64,000 nucleotides of DNA from Gordius sp. MW1 (lineage: Eukaryota; Nematomorpha; Gordioida; Gordea; Gordiidae), in contig OZ038526.1 of the NCBI GenBank assembly GCA_964036665.1, forward strand, positions 22,692,001 to 22,756,000, written 5' to 3'. Position 1 is the first letter of the stretch. Each line of letters starts with the position of its first letter. The translations under genes were made by a program, and so were the position numbers. Shown piece by piece: positions 51,283 through 63,242 of the stretch. The notes beneath the pieces were generated by a model. That model was given only the letters and a program-made list of their open reading frames with translations, had not been told where the DNA came from and did no database searches.

Positions 51283-52671
51283 TCTTCTTCTTTATCAGTT
51301 ATTTGGTCCCACAGTCGTGAGGTTTGTTTTGATTAGTTTCTTCCCTTGACCGGGTGAGTGCCATATCTTGACTAATCTCTTTTGTTTCATTATTTTATCG
51401 ACTTGCCCTTTCCACGTGACACGGGGTCGTCCTCTTCCTCTCTTGCCCGGTACCTCCATGTCCAGTAATTTTAGATTTATGTTATTCGTGTCCCTTCTAA
51501 ATATATGCCCATACCACCTTAGCCGATTTTCGTTAATCATGTCCGCCATAGGTTGTAAACCCATTTTTGTCATGAGCAGGTCATTCGTCATATGGTTGAG
51601 CTTAGTATACCCCAAGCTCCATCGTATCATTCTCATCTCTGTGGCTTGTAATAGCTTTCCTTCCGTGGTGTTTGATGCCCATGTTTCACTTCCATAGAGT
51701 AACACCGGTCTTACGATGGATTTGTAAGCTTTGCTCTTCAACCTATTGGCATTTTCTTGTCGCACATTACACCGGATATACTTCGCCATTTAAGCCATCC
51801 TTTTTAAATCCGGGCATTGATCGGTTGCGCAACCTCCCTCTTGATGTAAAATCAAGAGGTATGTAAACATGTCTACTTTTGAGTACTTTAGAGGGTCATC
51901 CAGCGATGGGCTGCTTGTACCGTTCATTTCCATGTATACAGTTTTTCGATCGTTGACCTTTAAACCATATCCACTTCGACCACTTTTCGGCTAATTCGAA
52001 TACTTTCTCCCTTGTTTCCTCGCATAGTACTATATCATCGGCATATAGCATACACCATGGCGATGGCTTTTGAATGTTCCTCGTTATCGTGTCTATAATT
52101 ATATTAAATAAAAAGGGACTTAAAGCAGATCCTTGATGTAATTTAATTTTGACCCGAAAAGATTTAGAGTCTTCAACTGTCGTCCTAACGCAAGAGTTTG
52201 AGGCTTCATAAATATTTTTCATAAGCCGTATGTATGCGTCAAGGATATTTTGTTTTCTAAGGCACCACCATATTAAATCGCGGGGGACCGTGTTATAAGC
52301 TTTCTCCAAGTCGATAAAGACCATATGTAGGTCTTTCTTCTTTTCACCATACTTATCCATCATTTGCCTTAGTGCGAAGATTGGGTCGATTGTGGATTTG
52401 CCGGCCACAAATCCGAATTGGTTAGCCGATAATTCCACCTCGTTTTCAGCCTTGTTACAAAACCCATTCCATAAGCTTCATAAGCTTCAAGGAGTTGCAA
52501 GTTAGCTTGATACTTCTGTAAATGGCAGAGTCCCGAGGATCTACTTTGCCTTTAAAAAGGGTATAATCGTGCTTGCTCTTCATTCATTAGGAATTCGCTT
52601 TTCTACCAATATCTTGTTAAGGAGGTTCAACATGGTGGTGACTCCTTCTTCACGACATCCGAGCAATTCCC
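51283..52671 (-). mobile_element. RTE-like LINE, copy B, 5' truncated (minus strand)
   Basis: The 3' end TCTTCTTCTTC..TTTGGTCCCACAGTCG (plus-strand reading) starts at 51283. Two long open pieces: the C-terminal part 51789-51295 (SIVRPVLLYGSETW, RLRWYGHIFRR, KRGRGRPRVTW) and the RT piece 52438-51896 (GFVAGKSTIDPIFALRQMMD, VFIDLEKAYNTVPRDL, HQGSALSPFLFN, MLYADDIVL). They are separated by frame changes. The endonuclease is absent; the 5' break meets the duplicated block at 52672. Confidence 0.85.
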
Positions 52672-53512
52672 ATGCAAAAAGACCCAGGCATCAAATATGT
52701 CGGCATTTAAATTAGTTCTTCGCTCTTCATAAATGCGTTTTACAATTTCTCTAAATTTCCTTTTACCTGGACTTCTTTGCAACATTTATACGTTTGAAGA
52801 TGAGTATTCCCTATTAAGCATTATCAAAACTAGCATAAATTAATCTGATGAGCAAAAATTATATGATAACACATTCTTGCAGTTTTCACAAAAAACAAAA
52901 TCCATTCTCTTACCCACAAAAATAAAATAAGAACCTTTTCAATACTTCACTCATTCTGTTAAGGGTTTCATTTACTTTAAAAATTATTTTTTAATATTTT
53001 CAGCTATTAGAAGTAGATTTCTATTTCGCTCCATACTCAATCGTTGGCATATTAAAAATAACTCGAAATGAATGAATGTTTAATAGTTTTGTTACTTAAC
53101 TAATTAATTTTTTGATAATGTGAGATATCATTTCAAATAGAATCAAAGACTACTTAGACTACTACTTCTCAATTATTTCGGGCCTAAATTTTATTAATTA
53201 GGGCTAGCCCGGCCCGAAATTTTAAAACCTCAAAATTCTTGGGCCCGGGCTTATCCGGGCCGGGCTTGGGCAGCCCGTGCAGGTCTCTATGTTTGAATTA
53301 CGAATGGTCTTGTTAAGCAGTTTTTATAAATTGTGCAAGAAAATTCGTCCTCAGAAAATGTGGGGGCAATAGATGGCAAAAGAACTTTACTCCATGTGGA
53401 ATCCAGAGGCATATTACTTTTGTAAATATTTATTAGGGGTATCTGGCGATGAATTGGAGTTTGGTTTTGTGCCAATATTATCATTAAATTCTTTCATGTG
53501 TCAACCAACTTT
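52672..53512. repeat. Duplicated block, copy 1 (partner 63243-64000)
   Basis: CATGCAAAAAGACCCAGGCA.. through GTGCCAATATTATCA..TTCTTTCATGTGTCAAC recurs in the same order and orientation at 63243 to the window end, about 85-90 percent identical by eye with small indels. At 53190-53290 it contains a GC-rich hAT-type end (GGGCCGGGCTTGGGCAGCCC). Weak minus-strand ORFs in both copies share FSEDEF/FSEDDF but are broken. Confidence 0.75.
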
Positions 53513-56500
53513 TAACAAATAAACTATAAAAAATAATAATGAATTATATTTTTTATAGTGTATAGTATGTTGAGACATATATTGTATTTCGGAGGTGCAT
53601 TTCTGATTATAAGCATTATGCTGTTAATAATCCATGATGGACAAAACAATTTTTTTAAGAGGTGTTTCTCCTACATATAGTGCTTAGAGATTTAAGTGCT
53701 ATTATGGATGTAAGGAGGCATTATAAATATTAGTTAAATTTTGATATTGCAACTTTGATGATTTCAGGAGAGGTGTATAGATAGGTATTAGGTATGGTAA
53801 TATAATTTCTAATAAGTAAAGCTATAACCGGGAATTTTTATGATTGAGTGAAAAAGTGCAAAGGAATATTACTGATATATTGTACATTGCATAATGTAAC
53901 TAGGCTAGAGCATATAAAATCGGGTTTAATCAAATATTATAATTTAATATTGTCGCTTAAAGATAAAAGGCCAGCTATTTTATAAGTCAACAATCTGGTC
54001 CTTCTATCTTCTTATCGTAGAATAGGGTTTAAAGTAGCACAACGGTAAAAAAGTAGCACATATCGTGGTTAGAGAAAAAATACGAAACGAATCGTTAAAT
54101 ACATAAAATCTAATACATTGTAATTGCTCATATGCAGGGATTTGTCAATTTTTTAGCCAAGGATCGAATAGGTAAACATAATAAGGATTTTAATGCATAT
54201 TTATAGAATTTAAAAAATCAACAAGAAGTGGATATGTTCTAAACTAAACTTTCGTTCATATTCATTAAAGCAAATGTAGGAAGAGACAAAGTAGAAAAAT
54301 TAAATGTAATGGAAAAGGAGTCCTTTAATATGAAAAGTTTACACTACACATTTGTGATATACCAACATCCTTGCCTTCCACTAGTAACCTTGCAAACGAA
54401 TAATTAATATATATAAATATTACTCAGGTACTTACAACTTATCAAATGTTTCTATTGATCATAACCTAACAGACCTTAATAGGGACCAAAGTATTTTTGA
54501 TACCAAAGGTTTTTTTATTTTTTATTAGGTATGTATGATGCTTCATCCATCTTAATAGATACTTTAACCCAAACATTACATCCACAGATGGTAAACTTTA
54601 ATATTTATAAATTCTAAAATAATTTTTGGATAATCAAGATATGATAAATTTACAGATGGGAAAAGACTTACTCATGCATAATGGTTATCTATACAGACAA
54701 AAAAAGTTTTCAAGGAGACAATATTTTGTTTGTGGTTTAACTTAATGTGGTGGCAATCTGAATATTATTATTTTCATACCAAATATTAAAACAATAAACT
54801 TCATATCTCAATGCCTTTTATTAGAATATTTAGAAAACAACAGTATAATCTAAAAATGTAATTTCACAGAAATAATGTTACTTCATACTAAATAAATAGT
54901 ATTGTTTGAAATTTATCAATATTAAAAAATAGATGTAAATTCTGATGAGATCTGTTCTGTGCTCCTTTGACCAGTTCCCCATAAGATTACATATAACTGA
55001 ACATTCTCGTTTTTTAAATTTAATCTAAAATAAGTGTCAATTTCGTTAGAGTCTTTAATCGTTCATTTGAATAATCCCGTTATTATGCTTAAATTCCAGA
55101 TTTTTGTTCAAATAAATATTAATTTTCAAGCCATGCATTTGTTTGTCTCTATAATTCTAACTTTCACATGAAGCCAATTAAGTCTAAATTATTTTAAAAA
55201 GTTAGGCTTAAGTCTGGACCGCATTTTTATATTGTTCTTTTTTAGGCCGACCCGTGCAGGTCTCGTCTGAGCACTGATTTGCTTGCAGATTTTGGCGCCG
55301 ATCTAAGGGCGATTGCATATAGCAACTCTAGGTTATATCCTATAATTTTGGTTAGATACTCAGGTCAAAATTTAGAAATTAAGATAATTTTGAATGTTCA
55401 ATTTCTTATCATTAATTTAAAAAATATTTCTGAACAGCTAAATTTGTGGATTTGTTAAAAGCTTGATTAAAACAAAATTTCCTTGTTTATTTATTATAAT
55501 TTATATATATTTATCTATTTATCCAATACACATAGGAATCAATTTATTAGCAATATAATAATTTTTTATGATGAACTCAATTGAATTCGTCAAGGCATTA
55601 CACCAATTTTATCTTACAAAATGCATCATAATATATACGCGCTGAACAAATAAACATTTATTCAACCGAATTGAGATATTGATTAAATAGCTAATTTTGA
55701 TAAGGTTTAATAAAAAAAAGTATTGATTATTAATGATAAGAGACAAATGTAATTATTCGTGCTTGTTAATTTAACTATAGGATGTTACTTACTTTTATTT
55801 ATATACTAGGCCCAAATTCTTACTTACCAAAATGCCAAAACATATGAACAGCTCTTATAAAGTGTAATTAAACCAGTAAATTTTTGTATAGTAATTAATG
55901 TATTTAGAAATTCTTGATTTGTATTATAAAAAAATTGGCGTCAAAAAATTTATTGATAGTTATAAAAAAAATTACATTTACGATTAAAAAACTATAAAAA
56001 CGCGGTAAAACTAAACGGATAGCATGGATCCGTGTTTGAAAACCTTGTTGGGCCTGATAAAAAGTACTCTTTCAAATCTAATGAGACGCTAGAGATCGCT
56101 TTTCCAATTTGTTTCAAAAAAACAATGTTTAATAACATTTACAATTGAGCCATAAAAAATTTATTTAAGCAAATGTGTTTGCATATTATATATTCATCAT
56201 ACAAAATTTAAGCACAACTAAAATGTCTTTTATTATATTAATTAGGAGTCCTTATCAAACCGGTATAAAGTAAAAAAAAATTAAATCATTCCGAATTTAA
56301 ATATATATTCGCTTTCAACGTCATAGTTTGAATAGTTTTGTAGAAACAAAACCCACAATTATTATTAATAGCTTATGTACTTTTATTGGTTAAATATGGC
56401 TAAATTCTTTATATGCACACTTGGTTTTTATGTTCAATTGAGCTAGGAGTAAACTTGAATTATTCTATCAACTATGTTTATACGCTTCTGAAGACGTAGT

Positions 56501-57070
56501 TTGCTTTCATAACTTGAGGTCACAATATTAAACACTCAATATTACTTAACACTATTAGGTAAAATAAAAAGCATAAGAATAAGAAGTTTAAAAACCATAA
56601 ACCAAGGGTGCAAAATTTTTAGCTCTCTATATAAAACTGTTTCACCCATCATCTTAATTTTATATAGTATCTGTTATCCTTATCCGAAATATTATCCAGG
56701 GACTAAGTGACTATGAATGCCATATTTTTTACCGCTAGTTTGAATTATGCATTTTTATATCTCTTCGCTAACATAGTAAAAAATATTAGGTGAAGTAGAT
56801 TTAATATACACTAAACATTATTTTGAAAAATAAGCACGTCATTAATTCTAATTCATAAGAGTTAAACTTTAAATATTTCATAGTAGCTCTATAGTCTTAA
56901 AATAGTTTTATTATAGATTTTTCCTTTCTGCCTTTTCTATATTGTGCAAATAATTTTCTTTATATATTTAATTGCTAATAGCTTTTTTTGGCTTATTTTT
57001 AATTAATTTGCCAAATTATTATAAAGATATTCCATGTGCATTTATCATTAAGGTAGAAAAACGCTTCTGT
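53513..57070. other. AT-rich spacer
   Basis: No gene supported. CTGATGAGATCTG..TGTGCTCCTTTGACC at 54942-54973 is a stray right end of the element at 5903-6098; GTGCAGGTCTC near 55254 is a hAT-type end. Confidence 0.45.
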
Positions 57071-57311
57071 TCACAATGCCAATCGTCCATAATGCCAATG
57101 CTTTAGACCGCCAATGGCTTAACCAATCAAAACAAAGTTAAGGGGTAGGGTTAGGGTTAAAGTTAGTGTTAGGGCTAGGGTTAGGGAATATTATAAGTAC
57201 AATTAGTACACATAGATATAATATAACCATTATAATAGAATTAACTGTATAATGAGCTATTACTTAAAAATAATACAGTCATTGGCATTGTGGATGATTG
57301 GCATTATGAAT
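57071..57311. mobile_element. TIR element with internal telomere-like repeats
   Basis: Left ACAATGCCAATCGTCCATAA.. and right ..ATGATTGGCATTATGAATG are inverted, each with two ATGCCAAT-type subrepeats. The inside (57140-57186) is a degenerate GGGTTA run. Not related by its ends to 5903-6098. Confidence 0.6.
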
Positions 57312-57819
57312 GGGATTCTAGAAAAAATGACACAACTTTTTAGAGTTATTGGGTAATTTCTGCAGTCTGAGGTCATATCATCAAAATATTTATTTTAATA
57401 TATGAAACCAGTAATTAAAAACAAATTAAATTACAAATATAATAGCTATATAATGCTTGACTTATAAATCTTGGATGCACAAAATAATTGTCGGCAAATA
57501 ATTTTGATAATTGCTCAGTGATAAATTTGTATTTTGTGTACTCATTTTGTCATGACTAGTATTAATAAGAAAATCAAAGATTCATTATTTATTTAATTGA
57601 TTTTGCTAGATGACATTCATATTTACATCCTACTAAAATAAGGTTAATTTATTTCTCACCTGTGTCAATTAGGTCAATTGGCACACTATATCCTATAAAT
57701 CTTGAAATTTGTAGGAAAGATAAAGTTTGAATATCATAATTTATTTTTTAAGACATGTAAGTTTATTTGTAAAATGAATGATAATATTATTTTTATAAAG
57801 GGTTAATGTAATATCTTCA

Positions 57820-59333
57820 ATGGCATTTTTGGTGCTCATAATGATTACCGTGCTTTCAAGTAAATATGATTTAAAAATTTTACAAATTATTACTTTTTAT
57901 TATAATATATAGAGATAGGTGAATCCAAAATTGCTGATATCAAGTTGCAAAAGTCTATTCTAGACGCTCATAATAAGTACAGAGCAAATGTACAACCGCC
58001 ATCTAACAATATGCTGAAACTGGTAGTCTTAATTATTATGCTTTACCTACTAAATGTAGTATTCACTAAATATCGTATAGCATATATAGTGTCTCATTTT
58101 CCAATTTTAACGAAATGTTGGTCCTTTATTGCATACTTCTTTTTTCTAATAGACATGGAGTATGGCTCAAGCGAAAAAAGCTGAAAATTTGGTTAAAAGC
58201 TGCCCTCAGTTTATTAAAAACGCCCCAAAATATTCGACTGAATTAGGTATTTTTTAAAAATTGATTTATTTTAATATCCTAACTTATTTTGTTAAAAACA
58301 TATTATTTTAATTCATTGCTATAGGATTGTGGCATTTAAAATTAATTATATTTCAGCCACTCCAAATGCTGGTCAAGTTTTTTTTGCCTATAACACCCGC
58401 GCAGCTTGGCCAAACATAATAAAGAATTGGGCTATAAGGGCGAAGGATTCTTTTGAATATAAAGGAGCGGCTGACTTTGAGCCTACAAATAATGATAAGC
58501 AATACGCTCAGGTATAATAAATTCCCGTAGGTTCATTGTTGCAACATTGATGATATTATATTGGATTATATGGTTTTAGCTAGTGGCAGGAGCAACAAAA
58601 ACCGTTGGCTGCGCCTCTAATATATGCAATGGATGGGGCATATTTGCTTGCAACTACGATCCACCGTAATTTATCTTATATATAAAAATGAAACTATGTG
58701 TGTTATATGCTGCCACCAATTTTGGAAAACTACCAGACCGATTTGGCTCAAAATTTCACAGTTTATTCCTGACACTCCGGAGCATGTTTTAAGATTTGTT
58801 CGAGCCAAATCGGTCCAGTAGTTTTGGAGTATTCGTACGCGTTGCACTGTATACGGAAATAGAACTATAGAAGTAGAACTTATAGAAATCAAACTTTATT
58901 TTTACTCCAATAACCGCTTAATCATCATATATGCCCTAAAATTCCAACATAATGTAATACACCCGGGTAAATGGCAAAACAACGTTTGCCGGGTTCATCT
59001 ATTATATTTATATAGAAATGTAAACTTTTACCTTAATTATTGCGGAATTAAAGGTAGGGTATTCTTTGTGCTTATCTTTGGAGCCAAGTGAAAGTGTCAT
59101 GTTAGTTTTATTAATAAAAATTACATTGAAAAATCTAATTTCTAGCATCTACTATTCAAGAAAATGTTTAATCGCATATTATTTATTTATCCAATATTTT
59201 TAGTTTAATTGAAGCTAATGTCGCAACTCCATATGAAGAAGGTGACGTACAATCATGTGCCGGATGTAAAGCGAAAGCTGTATGTGAAACTAAAGAACCA
59301 TTTGCTGGCAAACTTTTGATTTCTTGTGGATAA
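57820..59333 (+). CDS. Secreted CAP/SCP-domain (CRISP/venom-allergen-like) protein
   Basis: Six exons with matching phases: 57820-57859, 57913-58022, 58153-58246, 58357-58511, 58580-58665, 59204-59333; 204 aa plus TAA. Exon 1 encodes a signal peptide (MAFLVLIMITVLS). CAP features: SILDAHNKYRANVQPPSNNM, LKLTWSMAQAKKAENL, WPNIIKNWA, then QLVAGATKTVGCASNICNG and FACNYDPP, followed by a short Cys-rich tail (CAGCKAKAVCETK) ending in SCG. The usual GENLA and HYTQ segments read GQVFF and QYAQ, so the conserved His/Glu tetrad is largely lost. CAP proteins are extracellular; the function here is unknown. Introns are short except the last, which holds a Helitron-like copy. The family assignment is firm, the role is not. 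Confidence 0.85.
58674..59001 (+). mobile_element. Helitron-like element, copy 2, in the last CAP intron
   Basis: Begins TCTTATATATAAAAATGAAA and ends GGCAAAACAACGTTTGCC, GGGTTCATCTA. Matches 2795-3105 throughout. It begins 9 bp after the donor of exon 5 (58665). Confidence 0.6.
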
Positions 59334-59850
59334 ATTTCTTATAAATTTCCATTTTCTTATTTTAAACACTTTAATTGCATAAGCTGTAAACCAATCATAT
59401 ATTAACAAAATATTCACTAATCTTGATTAAAATTTTATTTTTTTGAATCAAACTATGTTTATAACTATATACCTCTCACATCATCGATAAGTTAAAAAAG
59501 ATAAAAAACATATAGAATCGTTATGTATAATTACATATATTTAATAAATATGAAGTCCTAATAAAATGCATTTGACCAATATTTTTTAAATATTAATGTT
59601 AACAAGTTTTGACCTATTGGCCACAATCCAGAGTAAATAAAAAAAATCATGATATATTTTATACCAATTTCAAAATAATTTGTTTTATAAATTTAGTTTT
59701 AAAACATATACAACGATGGCTATAGATATAATTTGCAGTTTAATTAAAAAAATAGGTCTCATTCTAAAAATTTTTTTAACTTAAATCTTCTTTTTATGGT
59801 TTTAGAGTTTATTGGCTAAAATGGGAGTAACTTTGTAGGATGGTAAGTAG
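59334..59850. other. CAP gene 3' flank, AT-rich
   Basis: AATAAA-type signals lie downstream (for example near 59542). Nothing else is seen up to the hAT-type end TAGAGCCCTGCACGGGC at 59849, which abuts the next LINE. Confidence 0.4.
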
Positions 59851-59887
59851 AGCCCTGCACGGGCTGTTCGAGGCTCGGCCACGTCGA

Positions 59888-62620
59888 GGTTAGTATACCC
59901 TAAGCTCCACGGCATCATTCTCATCGCTATGGCTTGTAATAGCTTTCTTTCCGTGGTGTTTAATGCCCATGTTTTACTTCCTGAGAGTAACCGGTCTTAC
60001 GATGGATTTGTAAGCTTTGCTCTTCAACCATAGCATTTTCTTGTCGCACATTACACCGGATATACTTCGCCATTTAAGCCATCCTATTTGGATCCGGGCA
60101 TTGAAATCTGTTGCGGAACCTCCCTCTTGATGTAGCATCGAGCCGAGGTATGTAAACCTGTCTACTTTTAGGTATTTTAGATGGTCATTCAGCGATGGGC
60201 TGCCTGTAACGTTCATTTCCATGTACACCGTTTTTCAATCGTTGACCTTTAAACCATATCCAGCTAAGCGCTTTGACCACTTTTCGGCTTCTTCAAATAC
60301 TTTCTCCTTTGTTTCCTCGCATAGTACTATATCATCGGCGTATAGCATACACCATGGCGATGGCTTTTGAATGTATCTCGTTATCGTGTCTATAATTATA
60401 TTAAATAAAAAGGGACTTAAAGCAGATTCTTGATGTAATCCAATTTTTACCCTAAAAGGTTTAGGTCTCCAACTAACGCAAGAGTTTGAGGCTTCATAAA
60501 TATTTTCATAAGGCGTATATATGCGTCAGGGATATTTTGTTTTCTCAGGCACCACCATATTAAAACGCGAGGGACCGTGTCATAAGCCTTTAACACGGTC
60601 AAAGACCATGTGTAGGTCTCTTCTCTTTTCACCATACTTATCCATCATTTGTCTTAGTGCGAAGATTGGGTAGATTGTGGATTTGCCGGCCACAAATCCG
60701 AATTGGTTAGCCGATATTTCCACCTCGTTTTTCAGCCTTGTTACTAAGATCTTTTCCATAAGCTTAAAAGAGTGGCAAGTTAGATTGATACCTCTGTAAT
60801 GGCCACAGTCTTAAGGATCTTATTTGCCTTTAATTAGGGGTTAATCGTTGCTCTCCACTGATTAGAAATTCGCTCTTCTACCAATATCTTGTTAAGAAGG
60901 TTCGTCATGGTGGTAACTCCTTCTTCGCGACATCCGAGCAATGCTTCCATAGGTATTCCATCTGGGCCATTTGCTTTTCCTTTTTGCATCTTGTTCATTT
61001 GTGTCCTAACTTCATCCTCCTGAAAGAGTTCGACAATACTTATATTTGGCTCAATTTTGGGAAGGGAATCCTTGTCATTTGCATATTCATAAGGTTCCTT
61101 TTCATCTTTCCATCACTTCCTTCGGCTTGAATAAGGTTTGACCTTTCTCGTTTTTGAATATTTTAAGAACTCCGACATCGCGACTTTTATTTGTCCCTTA
61201 TCTTGCCAATTTGTACATAAGGCTATCGCCCCCTTCATAATCCAGTTTGTTTACCATCTCGGTGTAGGCGGCATTCTTCTCTATTGCAACGGCTTTTTTG
61301 CGGCCCTCTTTGCGTCCCTATACTTTTGATAATCTTCCGACTTTTTTGATTTATGCCACCGTCTATTTAGATTTTTCTTTCTTTCGATTAAATCCCTAAT
61401 CAATTAAACCCCCCCCCCCCCACCATAATTCCCTATTCATAGCTTTGCCTCCTTTGGTCTGTCCTATAACACGAATCGATGTTTGCTTTATGTCCTTAGA
61501 TAGCGTCTCCCAATCGCCGTCAACGTCCCTTTGCAACTACCTGGCACCCAATGAGGAGGCTTTTTGATGGTTTTTTTCGTTTATCGACGTATCTTTTAGC
61601 CTTTCATATTGAATTCAAGGTTCATAGACCTTTCTTCTTTCGGGAAATACTGTTCTGTGAATATCCATAACAAGGAGACGATGTTGCCTGGCGATTTTTT
61701 CTCCCGGTATTACATCGCAATCCTTGATCTCCATAAGTCTTTTCGCAGTATAAGCAAATAGTCAATTTGACTGAAATGCTTCCCACTTCTATAGGTCACA
61801 ATATGATCTTCGCGTTTTAGAAAATAGGTGTTAACGATCACCATGTCGTATGCTTGGGATACTTGGATAAGTTTTTTCCCTTCTTTGTTCTTAGACCACG
61901 CCCATAGCCTCCATCATTGCGTTCATACCCGAGGCGATCTTTCCCTACGTGAGCATCCGCTCCAATAAAAAGCCTTTCTTCCTGTCGGATTCTTTCAATT
62001 TCCTTTTCCAATGAATCGAAGAATATGTCTTTCTCTGATTCCATACACCCAATTTGGGGAGCATACGCGCACATAACGGTTAGGAGGCCACCTTGATCTG
62101 CAATCTTCACCCACATTAGCCTGTTGGAACAACACTTGACATCCACCACCTTGTCCTTGAACGAATCGCTTAGAACGATACCGACCCCGTTTCTAAGACT
62201 TGGTGACCCATTGTAGAAAAGCTTGTATCTTTCTCCTAATTCCCGAGCTTTCGTTCCGTTCCACCTTGTCTCTTGTAAGCAGGCGATGTGTACCTTTCTT
62301 ATTTTTAGCATTTGTGCGACCTCGATGCTCTTCACCGTCAACGTTCCCACATTCCAGCACGTTATTCGCATTCTTTCCACAACTAATTTTCTTAACCTCC
62401 TTCATTGTGAGTTGGGCAGTAACCCTAGTGTATTTTTCACATTGCACGGGCGGGGTATGTCGTTTGTGGAGGATGCCCTAGCTTTCTCTTGTAAAATCTT
62501 GTTTAAAACCATCATGATTTTGGAGTTGGTTTTTATAGCCTCGACCTGGCTATTTATCAAGTACGAAATAAATAATCTCTGCTTTCATCTCCACTTCCTT
62601 TGTTGAAATAAGAGGGAAGC
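59888..62620 (-). mobile_element. RTE-like LINE, copy C, longest but 3' truncated (minus strand)
   Basis: 5' end near 62620. The endonuclease is open over 62380-61838: RMRITCWNVGTL, ACLQETRWNGTKARELGERY, then GADAHVGKDRLGYERN, with the expected N, E and D residues. RT is broken, with AYDTVP and MLYADD (about 60350) preserved; the C-terminal piece with DRFTYLGSMLHQEGG, then SKAYKSIVRP, lies at 60228-59974. The 3' end seen in copy B is missing: the copy stops at an hAT-type fragment at about 59888. Confidence 0.85.
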
Positions 62621-62649
62621 AATAGTGAGATAAACGTTTTAGGTGTTTT

Positions 62650-62786
62650 CATGGGCGTAGCCAGGTCTTGGATTAGGGGGGGGGGCGAAATCGTTTAAAG
62701 TTCAATTAGGGGGGGGGGGCAAAACATAATTTTTTTTTAATTTTTTTTGTCATTTAGGTGGGGGGGGGGGGCTGGCTGCACCCATG
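62650..62786. mobile_element. CATGGGCGTAGCC-family MITE
   Basis: Ends CATGGGCGTAGCCAGG and CTGGCTGCACCCATG; flanks GGTGTTTT and AGTGTTTT (8-bp duplication with one change). G runs inside. Confidence 0.8.
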
Positions 62787-63242
62787 AGTGTTTTAGAAAG
62801 TATTATTTTTGTGACTTCTTACTAGGGGTTAAAATTGATTGTTTTCCTCACAAATTCTGATTGCCACTTTATGATAAAGGATTAAGTTTCCTGAAGATTC
62901 TAGTTACTTTTTGTTTTGGAGTTTATAGTCTTGATTTTTTTCTTCAATATTTCATCAAGAATCTTATTAATGTAAAAATTCAAAATCTTAAGTTTATTTT
63001 CTTAGAAGAGATGTGATAAGGAAATTTCTGCAAAACGATTTTTCTGTGGCCTCGCCCGAGCCCGAAATTTTGAATAAAAAAATTCAGGCCCCGCCAGGGC
63101 CCGACTTTTGGCATTTTTAAAAATAAGGCTCTGGTCCGGCCCGAAATTTTAATAATTATAGAAAATTTTATGAAACTTAATTTTGGAAACTTTTATTGAA
63201 AAATGAGACTAATACAATTATAACTTAAAATGGAACTATTTT
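62787..63242. other. Spacer between MITE and duplicated block
   Basis: AT-rich, with a GC-rich GGCCCGAAATTTT patch at about 63050-63155, likely an hAT-type remnant. No gene. Confidence 0.4.
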
